A stretch of 64,000 nt of DNA, from NCBI GenBank assembly GCA_016200895.1, contig JACQDX010000145.1, positions 62,001 through 126,000 on the forward strand, given 5' to 3'. The stretch comes from Burkholderiales bacterium (lineage in GTDB: Bacteria; Pseudomonadota; Gammaproteobacteria; Burkholderiales; Burkholderiaceae_D). The translations under genes and the position numbers were made by a program. The notes under the pieces are model-generated. The model made no database searches, was not told the DNA's origin, and saw only the letters and a program-made list of their open reading frames with translations. Positions 34,576 through 43,326 of this stretch are shown piece after piece; position 1 is the first letter of the stretch; each line of letters opens with the position of its first letter.

Positions 34576-35418
34576 ATGTTTATCGAACCAGTAGATTATC
34601 GCGCACCAGATGCCGCGAAAAAATTCACTGAAAGCCTGCACCGCACCGGCTTTGGTGTCTTGACCAATCACCCTTTGTCGCAAAGCACACTGGAAACCAT
34701 CTACAAGGAATGGTATGAGTTTTTCCAGACCGATGCGAAGAACAAGTATGACTTTGATCCTGAGAAAATGGATGGCTATTTTTCGCCAAAAATTTCCGAG
34801 ACAGCCAAGGGTCAGACCAAGCGTGACCTGAAAGAGTTTTATCATATCTACCCTACAGGCCGTTATCCGTCTGAAGTATCAGATGCAGCGCGCAAGTATT
34901 ATGACGACGGTGCCAAGCTGGCCGCAGAGTTGTTGCAATGGGTAGAAGACTACTCGCCAGCCGAAGTCAAGGCCAGGTATTCCATGCCCCTGTCAGATAT
35001 GATCACTGACAGTGACCTGACACTGCTGCGCGTTCTGCATTATCCACCGCTGCGTGGCGATGAAGAACCCGATGCAGTGCGCGCCGCTGCCCATGGTGAC
35101 ATCAACCTGCTGACCTTGCTGCCTGCGGCAACCCAAGCCGGTTTGCAAGTGCTGGGCAAAGACGAGGCATGGCATGACGTGCCTTGTGACTTTGGCATGC
35201 TGATCGTGAATATCGGCGACATGCTGGATGAGGCCTCGGCAGGTTACTATCCATCGACTATCCACCGCGTGCTGAATCCCACCGGTGAAGAAGCGAAAAA
35301 ATCACGCATCTCGCTGCCACTATTCCTGCATCCGCGTGCAGATGTGGTGCTGTCCGACCGTCATACTTCGGGCAGTTATCTGCAAGAACGTTTGCGTGAA
35401 CTGGGTGTGAAGAAGTAA
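34576..35418 (+). CDS. Isopenicillin-N-synthase-like 2-oxoglutarate/Fe(II) oxygenase
   Basis: A 280-residue non-haem iron oxygenase. The N-terminus DAAKKFTESLHRTGFGVLTNHPL is the DIOX_N domain. The jelly-roll core has the iron ligands HGDINLLTLL (His and Asp) and TIHRVLNP (His), and RISLPLFLHPR with the 2-oxoglutarate-binding Arg-x-Ser. A strong AAGGAG site lies 12 bases after the nucleoside hydrolase stop, so the two form an operon. Bacterial relatives hydroxylate many small molecules; here the neighbours suggest a nucleoside, nucleobase or ribose derivative. That substrate is a guess. Confidence 0.9.
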   Translation: MFIEPVDYRAPDAAKKFTESLHRTGFGVLTNHPLSQSTLETIYKEWYEFFQTDAKNKYDFDPEKMDGYFSPKISETAKGQTKRDLKEFYHIYPTGRYPSEVSDAARKYYDDGAKLAAELLQWVEDYSPAEVKARYSMPLSDMITDSDLTLLRVLHYPPLRGDEEPDAVRAAAHGDINLLTLLPAATQAGLQVLGKDEAWHDVPCDFGMLIVNIGDMLDEASAGYYPSTIHRVLNPTGEEAKKSRISLPLFLHPRADVVLSDRHTSGSYLQERLRELGVKK

Positions 35419-35444
35419 GTTTTTTGCAGTTCAGTTTGGCAAGT

Positions 35445-35482
35445 AAAAAGCCCGTGACAGGAAACTGTTGCGGGCTTTTTTG
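35445..35482 (+). terminator. Rho-independent terminator of the nucleoside operon
   Basis: AGCCCG (35450-35455) pairs with CGGGCT (35471-35476), with inner ACAG/CTGT around a GAAA loop. Five A precede and six T follow. It lies about 30 bases after the oxygenase stop codon. Confidence 0.9.
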
Positions 35483-35698
35483 TCAGGTGTACCAACCATG
35501 TCCCTTGATGCTCTTCGACGCGCCGCACAATGCACGGCAGCATTCATCGCCAGCAACCAGCTCCTCAACCGTCATGCCAGACTCGATCTGACATTCAGCG
35601 TTGTTCAGCCGTAGCACTTGTTTCACCACTCAGCATCGCTTTCACCAAGCTCTCATGCAAAAGCTGATAATAGAAAACTTAGGTAGCAGGTTCATTTG

Positions 35699-36169
35699 CT
35701 AAAAGTTTGCTCCTCCACGCAATGCCAACAATGCCGAGGCAAGCGCTACCAGGCCGATTATTGTGCGTAACCAATGCCACGCGGCCCAACGCGCCAGCTC
35801 TGCGGGAAGCGCTTCGTGCGTGATGCTGGCTTCAGCAAAGCTGGCGTTGGCTCGCCGAAAATACAGGCCGTAGGTGGAAAGGATGAGCAATGCGAGAACG
35901 GCTGCGACAACCGACGCCGAACTGAGTGGACGGTTGGTGGCGACAGATGTAATTGCAGCGACAACCGCAAAAATCGTTGCGCCCATAGTAAGCGGCGCAA
36001 AAAACGTGTAAAGACGGTGAGCATGCGCCGCATGCAATGTGAAAAATTCTTGTGGTTGCAATGATCGCCACATAGGAACAAGCACCATCGCCTCTGTTAA
36101 CAGCGCGCCAATGAACAGGGCAAGGCCCGCAGCAGCAAAAAAAGGCATCACCTCGGCGAACAGATTCAT
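35699..36169 (-). CDS. DUF1772-type membrane protein (anthrone oxygenase-like)
   Basis: A 156-residue inner membrane protein with four helices (about 8-28, 54-74, 83-103 and 130-150). The pattern, including FFTLHAAHAHRLYTFFAPLTMGAT in parts, resembles DUF1772/anthrone-oxygenase-like proteins. GGAGAGTCT precedes the ATG at 36169. It stands alone next to a transposase remnant. The 280 bases between the terminator at 35482 and this gene hold no convincing gene. Confidence 0.75.
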   Translation of the reverse strand: MNLFAEVMPFFAAAGLALFIGALLTEAMVLVPMWRSLQPQEFFTLHAAHAHRLYTFFAPLTMGATIFAVVAAITSVATNRPLSSASVVAAVLALLILSTYGLYFRRANASFAEASITHEALPAELARWAAWHWLRTIIGLVALASALLALRGGANF

Positions 36170-36252
36170 AGACTCTCCGTTAATGTTATAGGACGGCCAA
36201 CTTCAATGCATATCGCAAAATGCCAGTTTAACATGGGGGTTTGCGATATAAC

Positions 36253-36540
36253 ATGACACGCCTGCTGGACCATATCCGCAAGTAACTTCAACAAATTTGC
36301 ACGGTGCGCCTGTTTCGGGCGGACACCGTTGAGGAAAATGTGCGCGAGCATCAATTGAAAATCATCAAGTACCTGCACCTGATTGCCAAGCTGATGATTT
36401 TCCACAATGCCATACGATGATGCAGGCGCTCAAGGAACTGGAAGCGGAGGTGGGTAAAACTGACGCCGGAATTGGCTACCGCGTTCAGCCCATCCGGGAC
36501 TCATCAAGCCCATCGTTTCGGTATGCGTGCGCTGCAGTAG
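36253..36540 (+). pseudogene. Remnant of a Tn3-family transposase C-terminus
   Basis: Three successive reading-frame pieces on the plus strand together resemble the end of a Tn3-family transposase. Bases 36310-36420 read LFRADTVEENVREHQLKIIK then YLHLIAKLMIFHNAIR and stop. Bases 36420-36483 read MQALKELEAEVGKTDAG. Bases 36484-36540 read FSPSGTHQAHRFGMRALQ and stop. These correspond to the HQLKxxKYxHLIANxLIFHN, ALxxLEAEG and LSPYxTxHINRFGxY regions of the family as I recall them. At least two frameshifts and an in-frame stop make it inactive. A hairpin with 10-base arms (36210-36219 and 36240-36249) lies just upstream. Confidence 0.6.
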
Positions 36541-36678
36541 CGGAATTTACGGCCAATTGACAATGGCGTGACGTTCCAGATATGGCAGAATCTTGGATGT
36601 TACTCATTCACTAAGGCATCCTTAAGGAAGCCCTAATATGTGCACCGCATCTCACTCCTTCGAGTGCAGGCTTTAATA

Positions 36679-36741
36679 AGATGGTGCGTACCGCTTGTAA
36701 AACACATCAGTAGCTAAGATGGTGCGCACAGCGCACCTGCC
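36679..36741. repeat. Intergenic palindromic repeat family B, copy 3
   Basis: AAGATGGTGCGTACCGC at 36677-36693 and AAGATGGTGCGCACAGCGCA at 36717-36736 repeat the family B arm in direct orientation, the second being near-identical to copies 1 and 2. It follows the transposase remnant and directly precedes the stop of the next minus-strand gene. The stretch 36541-36678 shows nothing else. Confidence 0.7.
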
Positions 36742-36751
36742 AAGGCTTAGT

Positions 36752-37396
36752 TCAAGCTGCTTTCTGCGTTGCTGGTTTTGCCAGAGTCACTGTATCACCG
36801 GAAGGTATGCCTTCGGATTTCCAACGTGCAAATTCTGTACGTATGGTTTCCAGGGTTTGCTTGCTGATATCAGGCAGGCTGCCGCCCAGAATTTCTGCGG
36901 CTTCTTTAAAACCTTTTTCTACTGCAGCAGTAATTTTATCCAGCTTGGCGGGGTCATCGCCGATCGCTGCCTTGGCAAAGCTGAGTATGCGTTCGGCAGT
37001 CTTTTGCACGCTGAATTCACCACCGTCTGCAATCGCTGCCTGAGCTGCCTTAATGGCTTCCGGGCTGGCCGATATTTTTTGCTGACCACTGACGACCTTG
37101 GATAATTCCAGCCCCTGTTGTTCTATCAAAGGCTTGATGAGGTCGACGATATCTTGTGCCTTGCGGTTGGATTCTTCCAGCAGGGCTTGCAGATCAGGTG
37201 CCGCCGTTTTGTTCAGGCGCGGGTCGGTGTAGACGACGGTGTCGCTCTTGCTGCCTTCCAGACTGACGTTGGCACTGTCAGTGCTGTTTGTATTACTGCT
37301 GTCTTCCGCCGCATTGTCACCCACTTTTGGTGGCTTGGTTTGCGCAGTCTGATAAGTGCGGACGTACAGATCTTGCCTGGATATGCCGATACTCAT
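36752..37396 (-). CDS. Hypothetical cytoplasmic protein (214 aa)
   Basis: I do not recognise a named family with confidence. The protein is 214 residues: a disordered Ser/Asn/Asp-rich N-terminus (about 20-65), then a helical domain (75-190) with amphipathic helices such as NRKAQDIVDLIKPLIEQQG and LDKITAAVEKGFKEAAEILG, and a short tail. The GFKEAAEILGGSLPDIS segment looks conserved and is reminiscent of proteins found near flagellar or surface genes. No signal peptide. It is a single gene, transcribed away from the downstream diguanylate cyclase. Confidence 0.75.
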   Translation of the reverse strand: MSIGISRQDLYVRTYQTAQTKPPKVGDNAAEDSSNTNSTDSANVSLEGSKSDTVVYTDPRLNKTAAPDLQALLEESNRKAQDIVDLIKPLIEQQGLELSKVVSGQQKISASPEAIKAAQAAIADGGEFSVQKTAERILSFAKAAIGDDPAKLDKITAAVEKGFKEAAEILGGSLPDISKQTLETIRTEFARWKSEGIPSGDTVTLAKPATQKAA

Positions 37397-37519
37397 AGTA
37401 TTGCTCCATAGTAAATAGTGGGGACTTTTGATCCTGTACTTTAGTTATGGTGTATGAAGAGAGAAATTGCAATGGCAAAAATAGATCATTATTGCCTTGC
37501 AGCAAACCAAATGAATCGC

Positions 37520-39001
37520 TTAGCCAGCCTCGTCTGTGACAGCATCAAACATGATGCGGTTTCTGCCCGCATGCTTGGCGGAATACAGCAACTGATCAGC
37601 CCGTGTGCGCACCATGTCAGGGGTAACATCACCGCCCTGATATTCGGTAATGCCTATGCTGCTGGTGACATAAATATTCACACCTGCGACATGCACCGGA
37701 TTGTTTTCCAAGCGTAGCCTCAGCCTTTCCATGGCTGCGGCTGCATCCATGGCATTCGATTCAGGGAAGAGAACAGCAAACTCATCACCGCCCAGGCGTG
37801 CTGCCTTGTCTATGCCGCGGGTATTCGACTGCATCAGGCTGGCAAAGTGGGCCAGCACTTCATCACCGGCCTGGTGGCCATATACATCATTGACTTTCTT
37901 GAAATGATCAATATCCAGCAACGCCAGGGCATAGGTACGCCCAAGGCGCTTGGCACGGTGATGTTCGTCTGCCAGCATGGGTAAAAAAGCAGCGCGGTTA
38001 ACCAGTTTGGTCAGCTCGTCGACCTCGGCAGCTTTTTGCCATTCCTGCCTGGCGGCTTCTATAGTCAGCAACTGGCGGTTATGCAAGGCCACCGCCATGA
38101 TGGTAAACGTGGTGGTGCAGACAAAACAGACCAGCATGAAATTCGCCTCGACCAGATTGACGCTCTGGAAGGGGCCCAGTTGTTGCCCGGTAATCGCGAT
38201 GATGGCAACCATGCTGGCTGTCATCGCCAGTGTCATCAGGTTCAGGCTGATATAAAAAGCCAGCAGCAAAAGCACGGGTAAAACAAAGTAGATAAAGCCA
38301 GGGTGGCCGCGAAATGCCAGATACAGCAGTACACCTATGCCCAGACTGGTCAACACCAGTCTTTGCACTTCGCTGCTCCGCCATTCATGGTCGTCGCGCC
38401 ATGCCTGATATAGTGGGTAAATCAGCAAGATACCCAGGCTATCCGCCAGCACCAGCATGCGAAAAAAATTGCCAGCCTCATCCCAATGGATGTAACCACC
38501 GACTGCCATATTCAGACTGATGATGAGGCTGCTGAGCATGGTTGGTATCAAACAGACTTTGATGCCGAAATGCAACAGATCGGTGGATTTGCGCAAGCCC
38601 TCAGGCAAAGACAAACGCATCATCAACATCGCAACGACGCCGGTCATTGCATCCGCCGTGGCGGAAATCAGGGTATACAGCTTGGGTGAAAGCCTGTGAG
38701 CTTCCAGCATACCGGGATAATTTGCGCAAAAACTGGCGATCAGTATGAAGGGGAAAGCCAGCAAACCATGCCGCATGCACATCACCATGCCTATACCTGA
38801 GGCCAGCCATAACAAGGTGATATTGCTGGGCTTTAAGGCAAACAATTGCATGCCGGTGAGCGCCGCCAGATAGTAGAGGCCGGCAGCCAAGATCAACCAG
38901 GCTATTTCTTGCAGTTTTTGCCTGATGCCAGAGTGCGTTTGCCCACCCTGCCCGACCAGGCCGGAAGCGGAGGATTTAAGCTGATTCGCCATATTTGACA
39001 T
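37520..39001 (-). CDS. MASE1-GGDEF diguanylate cyclase
   Basis: A 493-residue inner membrane enzyme that should make cyclic di-GMP. Residues 25-300 hold about eight helices of the MASE1 sensor type (AALTGMQLFALKPSNITLLW). The catalytic domain spans about 325-490, with DIDHFKKVNDVYGHQAGDEV and the active-site ARLGGDEFAVLF. An inhibitory RxxD site before GGDEF is present as RGIDKAA (R-x-x-D). ATGs at 39016, 39001 and 38992 are possible. It is divergent from cdd, with about 40 bases between starts. Confidence 0.93.
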   Translation of the reverse strand: MSNMANQLKSSASGLVGQGGQTHSGIRQKLQEIAWLILAAGLYYLAALTGMQLFALKPSNITLLWLASGIGMVMCMRHGLLAFPFILIASFCANYPGMLEAHRLSPKLYTLISATADAMTGVVAMLMMRLSLPEGLRKSTDLLHFGIKVCLIPTMLSSLIISLNMAVGGYIHWDEAGNFFRMLVLADSLGILLIYPLYQAWRDDHEWRSSEVQRLVLTSLGIGVLLYLAFRGHPGFIYFVLPVLLLLAFYISLNLMTLAMTASMVAIIAITGQQLGPFQSVNLVEANFMLVCFVCTTTFTIMAVALHNRQLLTIEAARQEWQKAAEVDELTKLVNRAAFLPMLADEHHRAKRLGRTYALALLDIDHFKKVNDVYGHQAGDEVLAHFASLMQSNTRGIDKAARLGGDEFAVLFPESNAMDAAAAMERLRLRLENNPVHVAGVNIYVTSSIGITEYQGGDVTPDMVRTRADQLLYSAKHAGRNRIMFDAVTDEAG

Positions 39002-39043
39002 GGTTTGATAATACAATGTCGCCTATACCAACGAAAGACGAAC

Positions 39044-39445
39044 ATGTTTAACAAAAGTGAACTATTGCAAGCTGCCAATACAGCCCGTGAATCCGCTTAT
39101 GCGCCTTACTCCAAATTCAAGGTCGGCGCAGCCGTTTTGACCAAGGATGGCAAGACTTTCCATGGCTGCAATGTAGAAAACGCCTCTTATGGTTTATGCA
39201 ATTGTGCAGAGCGCACTGCCTTGTTCTCTGCCATTGCTGCCGGCTACCGCCCAGGCGACTTCGCTGCTATTGCCGTGACCGGTGATACCGAAGGCCCGAT
39301 CGCCCCTTGCGGCGCTTGCCGCCAGGTCATCATCGAACTGGGCGGGCCAGAATTGCCTGTGCTGTTGACCAACCTCAAAGGTGATGTCAAGACCACCACT
39401 GCTGGTGATCAGTTGCCAGATGCGTTTTACCTGAAGCCGGAATAA
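39044..39445 (+). CDS. cdd: Cytidine deaminase
   Basis: A 133-residue homotetrameric-type cytidine deaminase converting cytidine and deoxycytidine to uridine forms. The zinc and catalytic residues are intact: Cys54-Ala-Glu56 in NCAERTAL, and Cys89/Cys92 in APCGACRQV. The ATG at 39044 gives the expected N-terminus FNKSELLQAA. It fits the nucleoside-salvage theme of the preceding 12 kb, although it is separated from it by the diguanylate cyclase region. Confidence 0.95.
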   Translation: MFNKSELLQAANTARESAYAPYSKFKVGAAVLTKDGKTFHGCNVENASYGLCNCAERTALFSAIAAGYRPGDFAAIAVTGDTEGPIAPCGACRQVIIELGGPELPVLLTNLKGDVKTTTAGDQLPDAFYLKPE

Positions 39446-39532
39446 GTATTCACGATCCCGCACAGCATCCCAACAACATCGCTGTGCGGGATTTTCAGCA
39501 TCTCTATCTTCAACATCTCTATCATCTCCTGC

Positions 39533-40255
39533 ATGAGCAAATCCATACTGATCATCGAAGATGAAGTCAGCATTGCCGACACCCTGGCCTATGCCCTGAA
39601 GACTGACGGCTTTATCCCGCAACACCTGAGCCTGGGCCAGGAAGCGCTGGAATTATTGCGTACCACTGCCGCGCCCCCTGCCCTGATCGTGCTCGACATC
39701 GGTTTGCCCGACATCAGCGGCTTTGATGTCTGCCGTCAGTTACGTCAGTTTTCTGATACGCCTGTCCTGTTCCTTACGGCGCGCAATGACGAGATAGACC
39801 GCATCGTCGGTCTTGAAATCGGTGCCGATGACTATGTCAGCAAACCCTTTTCTCCACGTGAAGTGGTGGCCCGCATACGCGCCATTTTGCGACGTCAACA
39901 AGGCAAGGTGCAAACTACAGCAGATGCCACAGTGCCTCGTTTTGAATTGAAACCGCAAGAAGCGCGCATACTCGCATGTGGCCAGACCTTGAACCTGACG
40001 CGTTATGAATACCTGTTATTGAAGACACTGATGGAAAGCCCCGGCCATTTATTTTCACGCGCCCAGCTCATGGAAATCGTCTGGGTCAACGCACCCGATA
40101 CGCTCGACCGCACCGTCGATGCCCACGTCAAATGTCTGCGTGCCAAACTGCGCCAGGCAAGGCTCACCAATACTGGCGCGGCGGATGATGCCGAAGCAAA
40201 TGATGAAGGCATCATCACCCATCGCGGCATGGGCTATAGCTGGTCACCTGCATGA
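39533..40255 (+). CDS. creB: Response regulator CreB
   Basis: A 240-residue OmpR-type response regulator. The receiver domain has ILIIEDE and phospho-acceptor Asp55 in LIVLDIGLPD; the C-terminal winged helix (about 140-240) includes LTRYEYLLLKTLMESPGHLFSRAQLMEIVW in parts. Together with the next two genes it forms creBCD, which in enterobacteria and pseudomonads responds to carbon source or cell-wall stress and affects beta-lactamase expression. No creA precedes it. Its stop overlaps the creC start by four bases. Confidence 0.93.
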   Translation: MSKSILIIEDEVSIADTLAYALKTDGFIPQHLSLGQEALELLRTTAAPPALIVLDIGLPDISGFDVCRQLRQFSDTPVLFLTARNDEIDRIVGLEIGADDYVSKPFSPREVVARIRAILRRQQGKVQTTADATVPRFELKPQEARILACGQTLNLTRYEYLLLKTLMESPGHLFSRAQLMEIVWVNAPDTLDRTVDAHVKCLRAKLRQARLTNTGAADDAEANDEGIITHRGMGYSWSPA

Positions 40256-41691
40256 AAATAGGTCTGCGCATACTGCTGGGTTATTTTCTGATACTGGGAT
40301 TAAGCGCCTGGCTGATCCTGAATGTGGTGGTAGAAGAAATCAAACCCGGCGTGCGTGCCACGCTGGAAGACACGCTCATCGACACTGCGCAAATGCTGGC
40401 CACCCTGGTAGCGGAAGATGTGGCAGCAGGCAAAGTAACTGATAGCGATTTGATGAAGCGCCTGCAAAACTATGCGCAACGCAGCATCGATGCCAACATC
40501 AGCGGCATACGCAAGACCAGTCTTGATTACCGCATCTATATCACTGATATTAAAGGCATCGTCATCTTTGACAGCGATGGCAAGGACGTAGGCAAAGACT
40601 ATTCACTCTGGAATGACGTCAACCGCACCCTGCAAGGCAAGTACGGTGCACGCAGCACCCGCAGCAAGGCCGCAGATGAAGGCAGCAGCGTCATGCATGT
40701 GGCTGCCCCCATCCTCGATCATGGCCGCATCATAGGCTCACTGACGGTGGCCAAACCCATCTCCACCATCAACCCATTTATCTGGCGCAGCCAGCGCAAG
40801 ATACTGCAACGCAGTGCCTGGTTGTGGCTGGGTTCACTGTTGATAGGGCTGGGCTTTTCATGGTGGCTGAACCGCACTTTACGCAAGCTGCAAACCTATG
40901 CCAGCAGCGTAGAGAATGGCGAAAAAATCAGCCTGCCTGAACTGGGGAACAATGAAATCGGCAGCCTGGGCCGCGCCCTCGAAGCCATGCGCGACAAGCT
41001 TGAAGGCAAGCAATATGTAGAACAACTCATGCACACCATGGCGCATGAATTGAAGAGCCCCATCGCCTCGATACAAGGTTCAGCCGAACTCATGCGCGAA
41101 GACATGCCCGTCGCAGACAGGCAGCATTTTCTGAACAATATTCTCGAACAAAATGCCCGTCAGAAGCTGTTGATCGACAAGTTGCTGGCCCTGATCAAAC
41201 TGGAAAAACAGCAGAGCCTGGACCACGTGCAAGTCGTCAACATCCCGCGCCTGCTGGCACTGGTGGCGGAAGATGCACAACCCAGATTATTAGCCAAGTC
41301 CCTGCACTTGCAGCAAGACATGGACGCCGCCATCATCAGTATCAGTGGCGATGAATTACTGTTACGCCAGGCGTTGGGCAATTTGCTCGACAATGCCATT
41401 GCCTTTGCACCTGTTGGCAGCACGATAAAAATACAATCCAGCCTGATCAGCAATACAGACAATACGCCGTCTCTGCAAATCAATATCAGCGACCAGGGGC
41501 CGGGCATACCCGACTATGCCCTGGATAAAATCTTCGACCGCTTCTATTCCCTGCCCCGCCCACATGCAGCCAAAAGCACAGGCCTGGGTTTGCCATTTGT
41601 GCGGGAAGTGGCGTTGTTGCATGGAGGGGGTATCAGTGTGAGCAATCAGGCTGATGGCGGGGTCCTGGCGAGGTTTTTTTTGAGGGTGTGA
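40252..41691 (+). CDS. creC: Sensor histidine kinase CreC
   Basis: A 479-residue membrane sensor kinase, partner of CreB. A membrane helix at residues 5-25 is followed by a periplasmic Cache-like domain to about 180, a second helix at 185-205, HAMP, and HisKA with the phospho-acceptor in MHTMAHELKSPIASIQGS. HATPase_c carries LGNLLDNAIAFAP, DQGPGIPD and GLGLPFV. It overlaps creB (ATGA) and lies 110 bases before creD. Confidence 0.93.
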   Translation: MKIGLRILLGYFLILGLSAWLILNVVVEEIKPGVRATLEDTLIDTAQMLATLVAEDVAAGKVTDSDLMKRLQNYAQRSIDANISGIRKTSLDYRIYITDIKGIVIFDSDGKDVGKDYSLWNDVNRTLQGKYGARSTRSKAADEGSSVMHVAAPILDHGRIIGSLTVAKPISTINPFIWRSQRKILQRSAWLWLGSLLIGLGFSWWLNRTLRKLQTYASSVENGEKISLPELGNNEIGSLGRALEAMRDKLEGKQYVEQLMHTMAHELKSPIASIQGSAELMREDMPVADRQHFLNNILEQNARQKLLIDKLLALIKLEKQQSLDHVQVVNIPRLLALVAEDAQPRLLAKSLHLQQDMDAAIISISGDELLLRQALGNLLDNAIAFAPVGSTIKIQSSLISNTDNTPSLQINISDQGPGIPDYALDKIFDRFYSLPRPHAAKSTGLGLPFVREVALLHGGGISVSNQADGGVLARFFLRV

Positions 41692-41804
41692 CTGCTTCCC
41701 CTTCAAGGGGAAGATGCTAAAAAATCCCCCCACTTCACACAAACCACATCATCCCCGCACATTACTTTTTTACATTACAGGCTACACCATTTCCGGAGCC
41801 TGTC

Positions 41805-43241
41805 ATGCAAAGAAGTCTGTTATTCAAAATCGTCATCGTCGGCCTGCTGGCTATCCTTCTGTATGTGCCGCTGACGATGATACAAGCCACCATCTGGGAA
41901 CGTATGCGTTACCGTGATGAGGCGGTGCGCAGTATCACGGCGGATTCTGTCAGCGAGCAGGTCATTGTCGGGCCGGTGCTGGTCGTCCCCTACACCGAGA
42001 CCTGGGAAGAGGAATTTGTTGACGCCACTAACAAGTCCACGCGCCGTCAACTGTCTGCCAATAAAAAACACTACATCTACCCCAACGAGATGCAGATCGT
42101 GGGTAATATCGATACTGACCAGCGATATCGCGGCATTCACAAAGTACTGGTGTACACCGGCCACCATAAAATAAGCGGTGACTTCATGCTGCCTGGGTTG
42201 TCGAACATGGTGCAGAAGGACAATCCCAAGGCCATCATCACCGTGGCAGAAACACCCTATATTTCCATGGGCCTGAGCGATACCAGAGGCTTGCGAAATT
42301 TTCCTAAACTGACATGGAATGAACAAACCATAGAGTTCAAGCAAGGCAGCAAACTCAGTTCTTTCCAGCGTGGTATTCATGCGGGACTGGATGGCGTCGA
42401 TCTGGCCAGCGCCAAGTCAGTCAAATTCAAGATAGACCTGGATCTTGATGGCATAGAAAAACTCAGCTTTGCGCCACTGGCCAAAAATAATCAGGTGACG
42501 CTGGCATCGAACTGGCCGCACGTGCAATACGGTGGCCGCTTCTTGCCATCACCAAAAGGCAGGGTTAATACAGACAAGAGTGTCAGTGCCAACTGGAATA
42601 TCTCTTCCCTGTCCAGCAATGCGCAGCAACAAATGACGCGACTCGAAAATGCCGGGAACGCAGTCAGTGTGGCGCGTGGCGCAAGCCAGGGGGAAGATGG
42701 GGGTCTGGCATCATCTGCCGCCTCATCTGCCTCGCCTATCGATATCTTCAGTGTTTCTTACATCGAACCTGTCAACATCTATTCGCAGGCTGACCGTGCC
42801 GTCAAATATGGTCTGATGTTTGTCGCCCTGACCTTTGCTGCCTTCTTTTTGTTCGAGGTCTTGAAGCAGTTACCCATCCACCCCGTGCAATACACCCTGG
42901 TTGGTCTGGCGCTGGTGATTTTCTTTTTACTACTGGTCAGCCTGTCAGAAAAAATCAGCTTTGTACTCGCTTACCTGATTGCCAGTGCCGCCTGTATTTT
43001 GCTGATCGGTATTTATCTGGCGAACGTGCTGCGAGACCGGAAGCGTGGTTTTGGATTTGCTTGTGCGTTGACGGTGTTGTACGGCATCCTGTTCGGTTTG
43101 TTGAGCTCAGAAAACAATGCCATGATGATGGGTAGCTTGCTGCTGTTCGCGGTCCTGTCCGGTATCATGATTGCGACCCGCAAAGTGGACTGGTACAAGC
43201 TGGGGAAGCCCGCCACGGATAGCGCCTACAATCACGCCTGA
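41805..43241 (+). CDS. creD: Cell envelope integrity protein CreD
   Basis: A 478-residue inner membrane protein of the CreD family. One N-terminal helix (about 8-28) is followed by a large periplasmic beta-rich domain (30-325, with YTETWEEEF and GIHAGLDGVDL) and five to six C-terminal helices. In other bacteria creD is the main target of CreBC and helps with envelope stress and beta-lactam tolerance. GGAGCCTGTC precedes the ATG. The gene follows creC and ends at a strong terminator. A Ser/Ala-rich insert at about 300-310 looks species-specific. Confidence 0.93.
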   Translation: MQRSLLFKIVIVGLLAILLYVPLTMIQATIWERMRYRDEAVRSITADSVSEQVIVGPVLVVPYTETWEEEFVDATNKSTRRQLSANKKHYIYPNEMQIVGNIDTDQRYRGIHKVLVYTGHHKISGDFMLPGLSNMVQKDNPKAIITVAETPYISMGLSDTRGLRNFPKLTWNEQTIEFKQGSKLSSFQRGIHAGLDGVDLASAKSVKFKIDLDLDGIEKLSFAPLAKNNQVTLASNWPHVQYGGRFLPSPKGRVNTDKSVSANWNISSLSSNAQQQMTRLENAGNAVSVARGASQGEDGGLASSAASSASPIDIFSVSYIEPVNIYSQADRAVKYGLMFVALTFAAFFLFEVLKQLPIHPVQYTLVGLALVIFFLLLVSLSEKISFVLAYLIASAACILLIGIYLANVLRDRKRGFGFACALTVLYGILFGLLSSENNAMMMGSLLLFAVLSGIMIATRKVDWYKLGKPATDSAYNHA

Positions 43242-43270
43242 TGAGCAAAACCAGGTAAATGTATAAGTAC

Positions 43271-43326
43271 CAGAACCTTGCCCGCTGCATGTTTATAAGC
43301 AGCATATGCAAGGTTCTGTTTTTTTA
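43271..43326 (+). terminator. Terminator of the creBCD operon
   Basis: CAGAACCTTGC (43271-43281) pairs with GCAAGGTTCTG (43308-43318) and GCTGC with GCAGC inside; seven T follow the stem. The T run overlaps the end of the convergent gene at 43324. Confidence 0.9.

Noticed and set aside
35485-35698. Possible small genes of 30-38 codons on both strands after the oxygenase terminator
   Set aside because: No start signals, no similarity recognised, and frames overlap each other.
36166-36405. 79-codon minus-strand frame next to the DUF1772 gene
   Set aside because: It is the antisense of the Tn3 transposase remnant and overlaps the DUF1772 start region.
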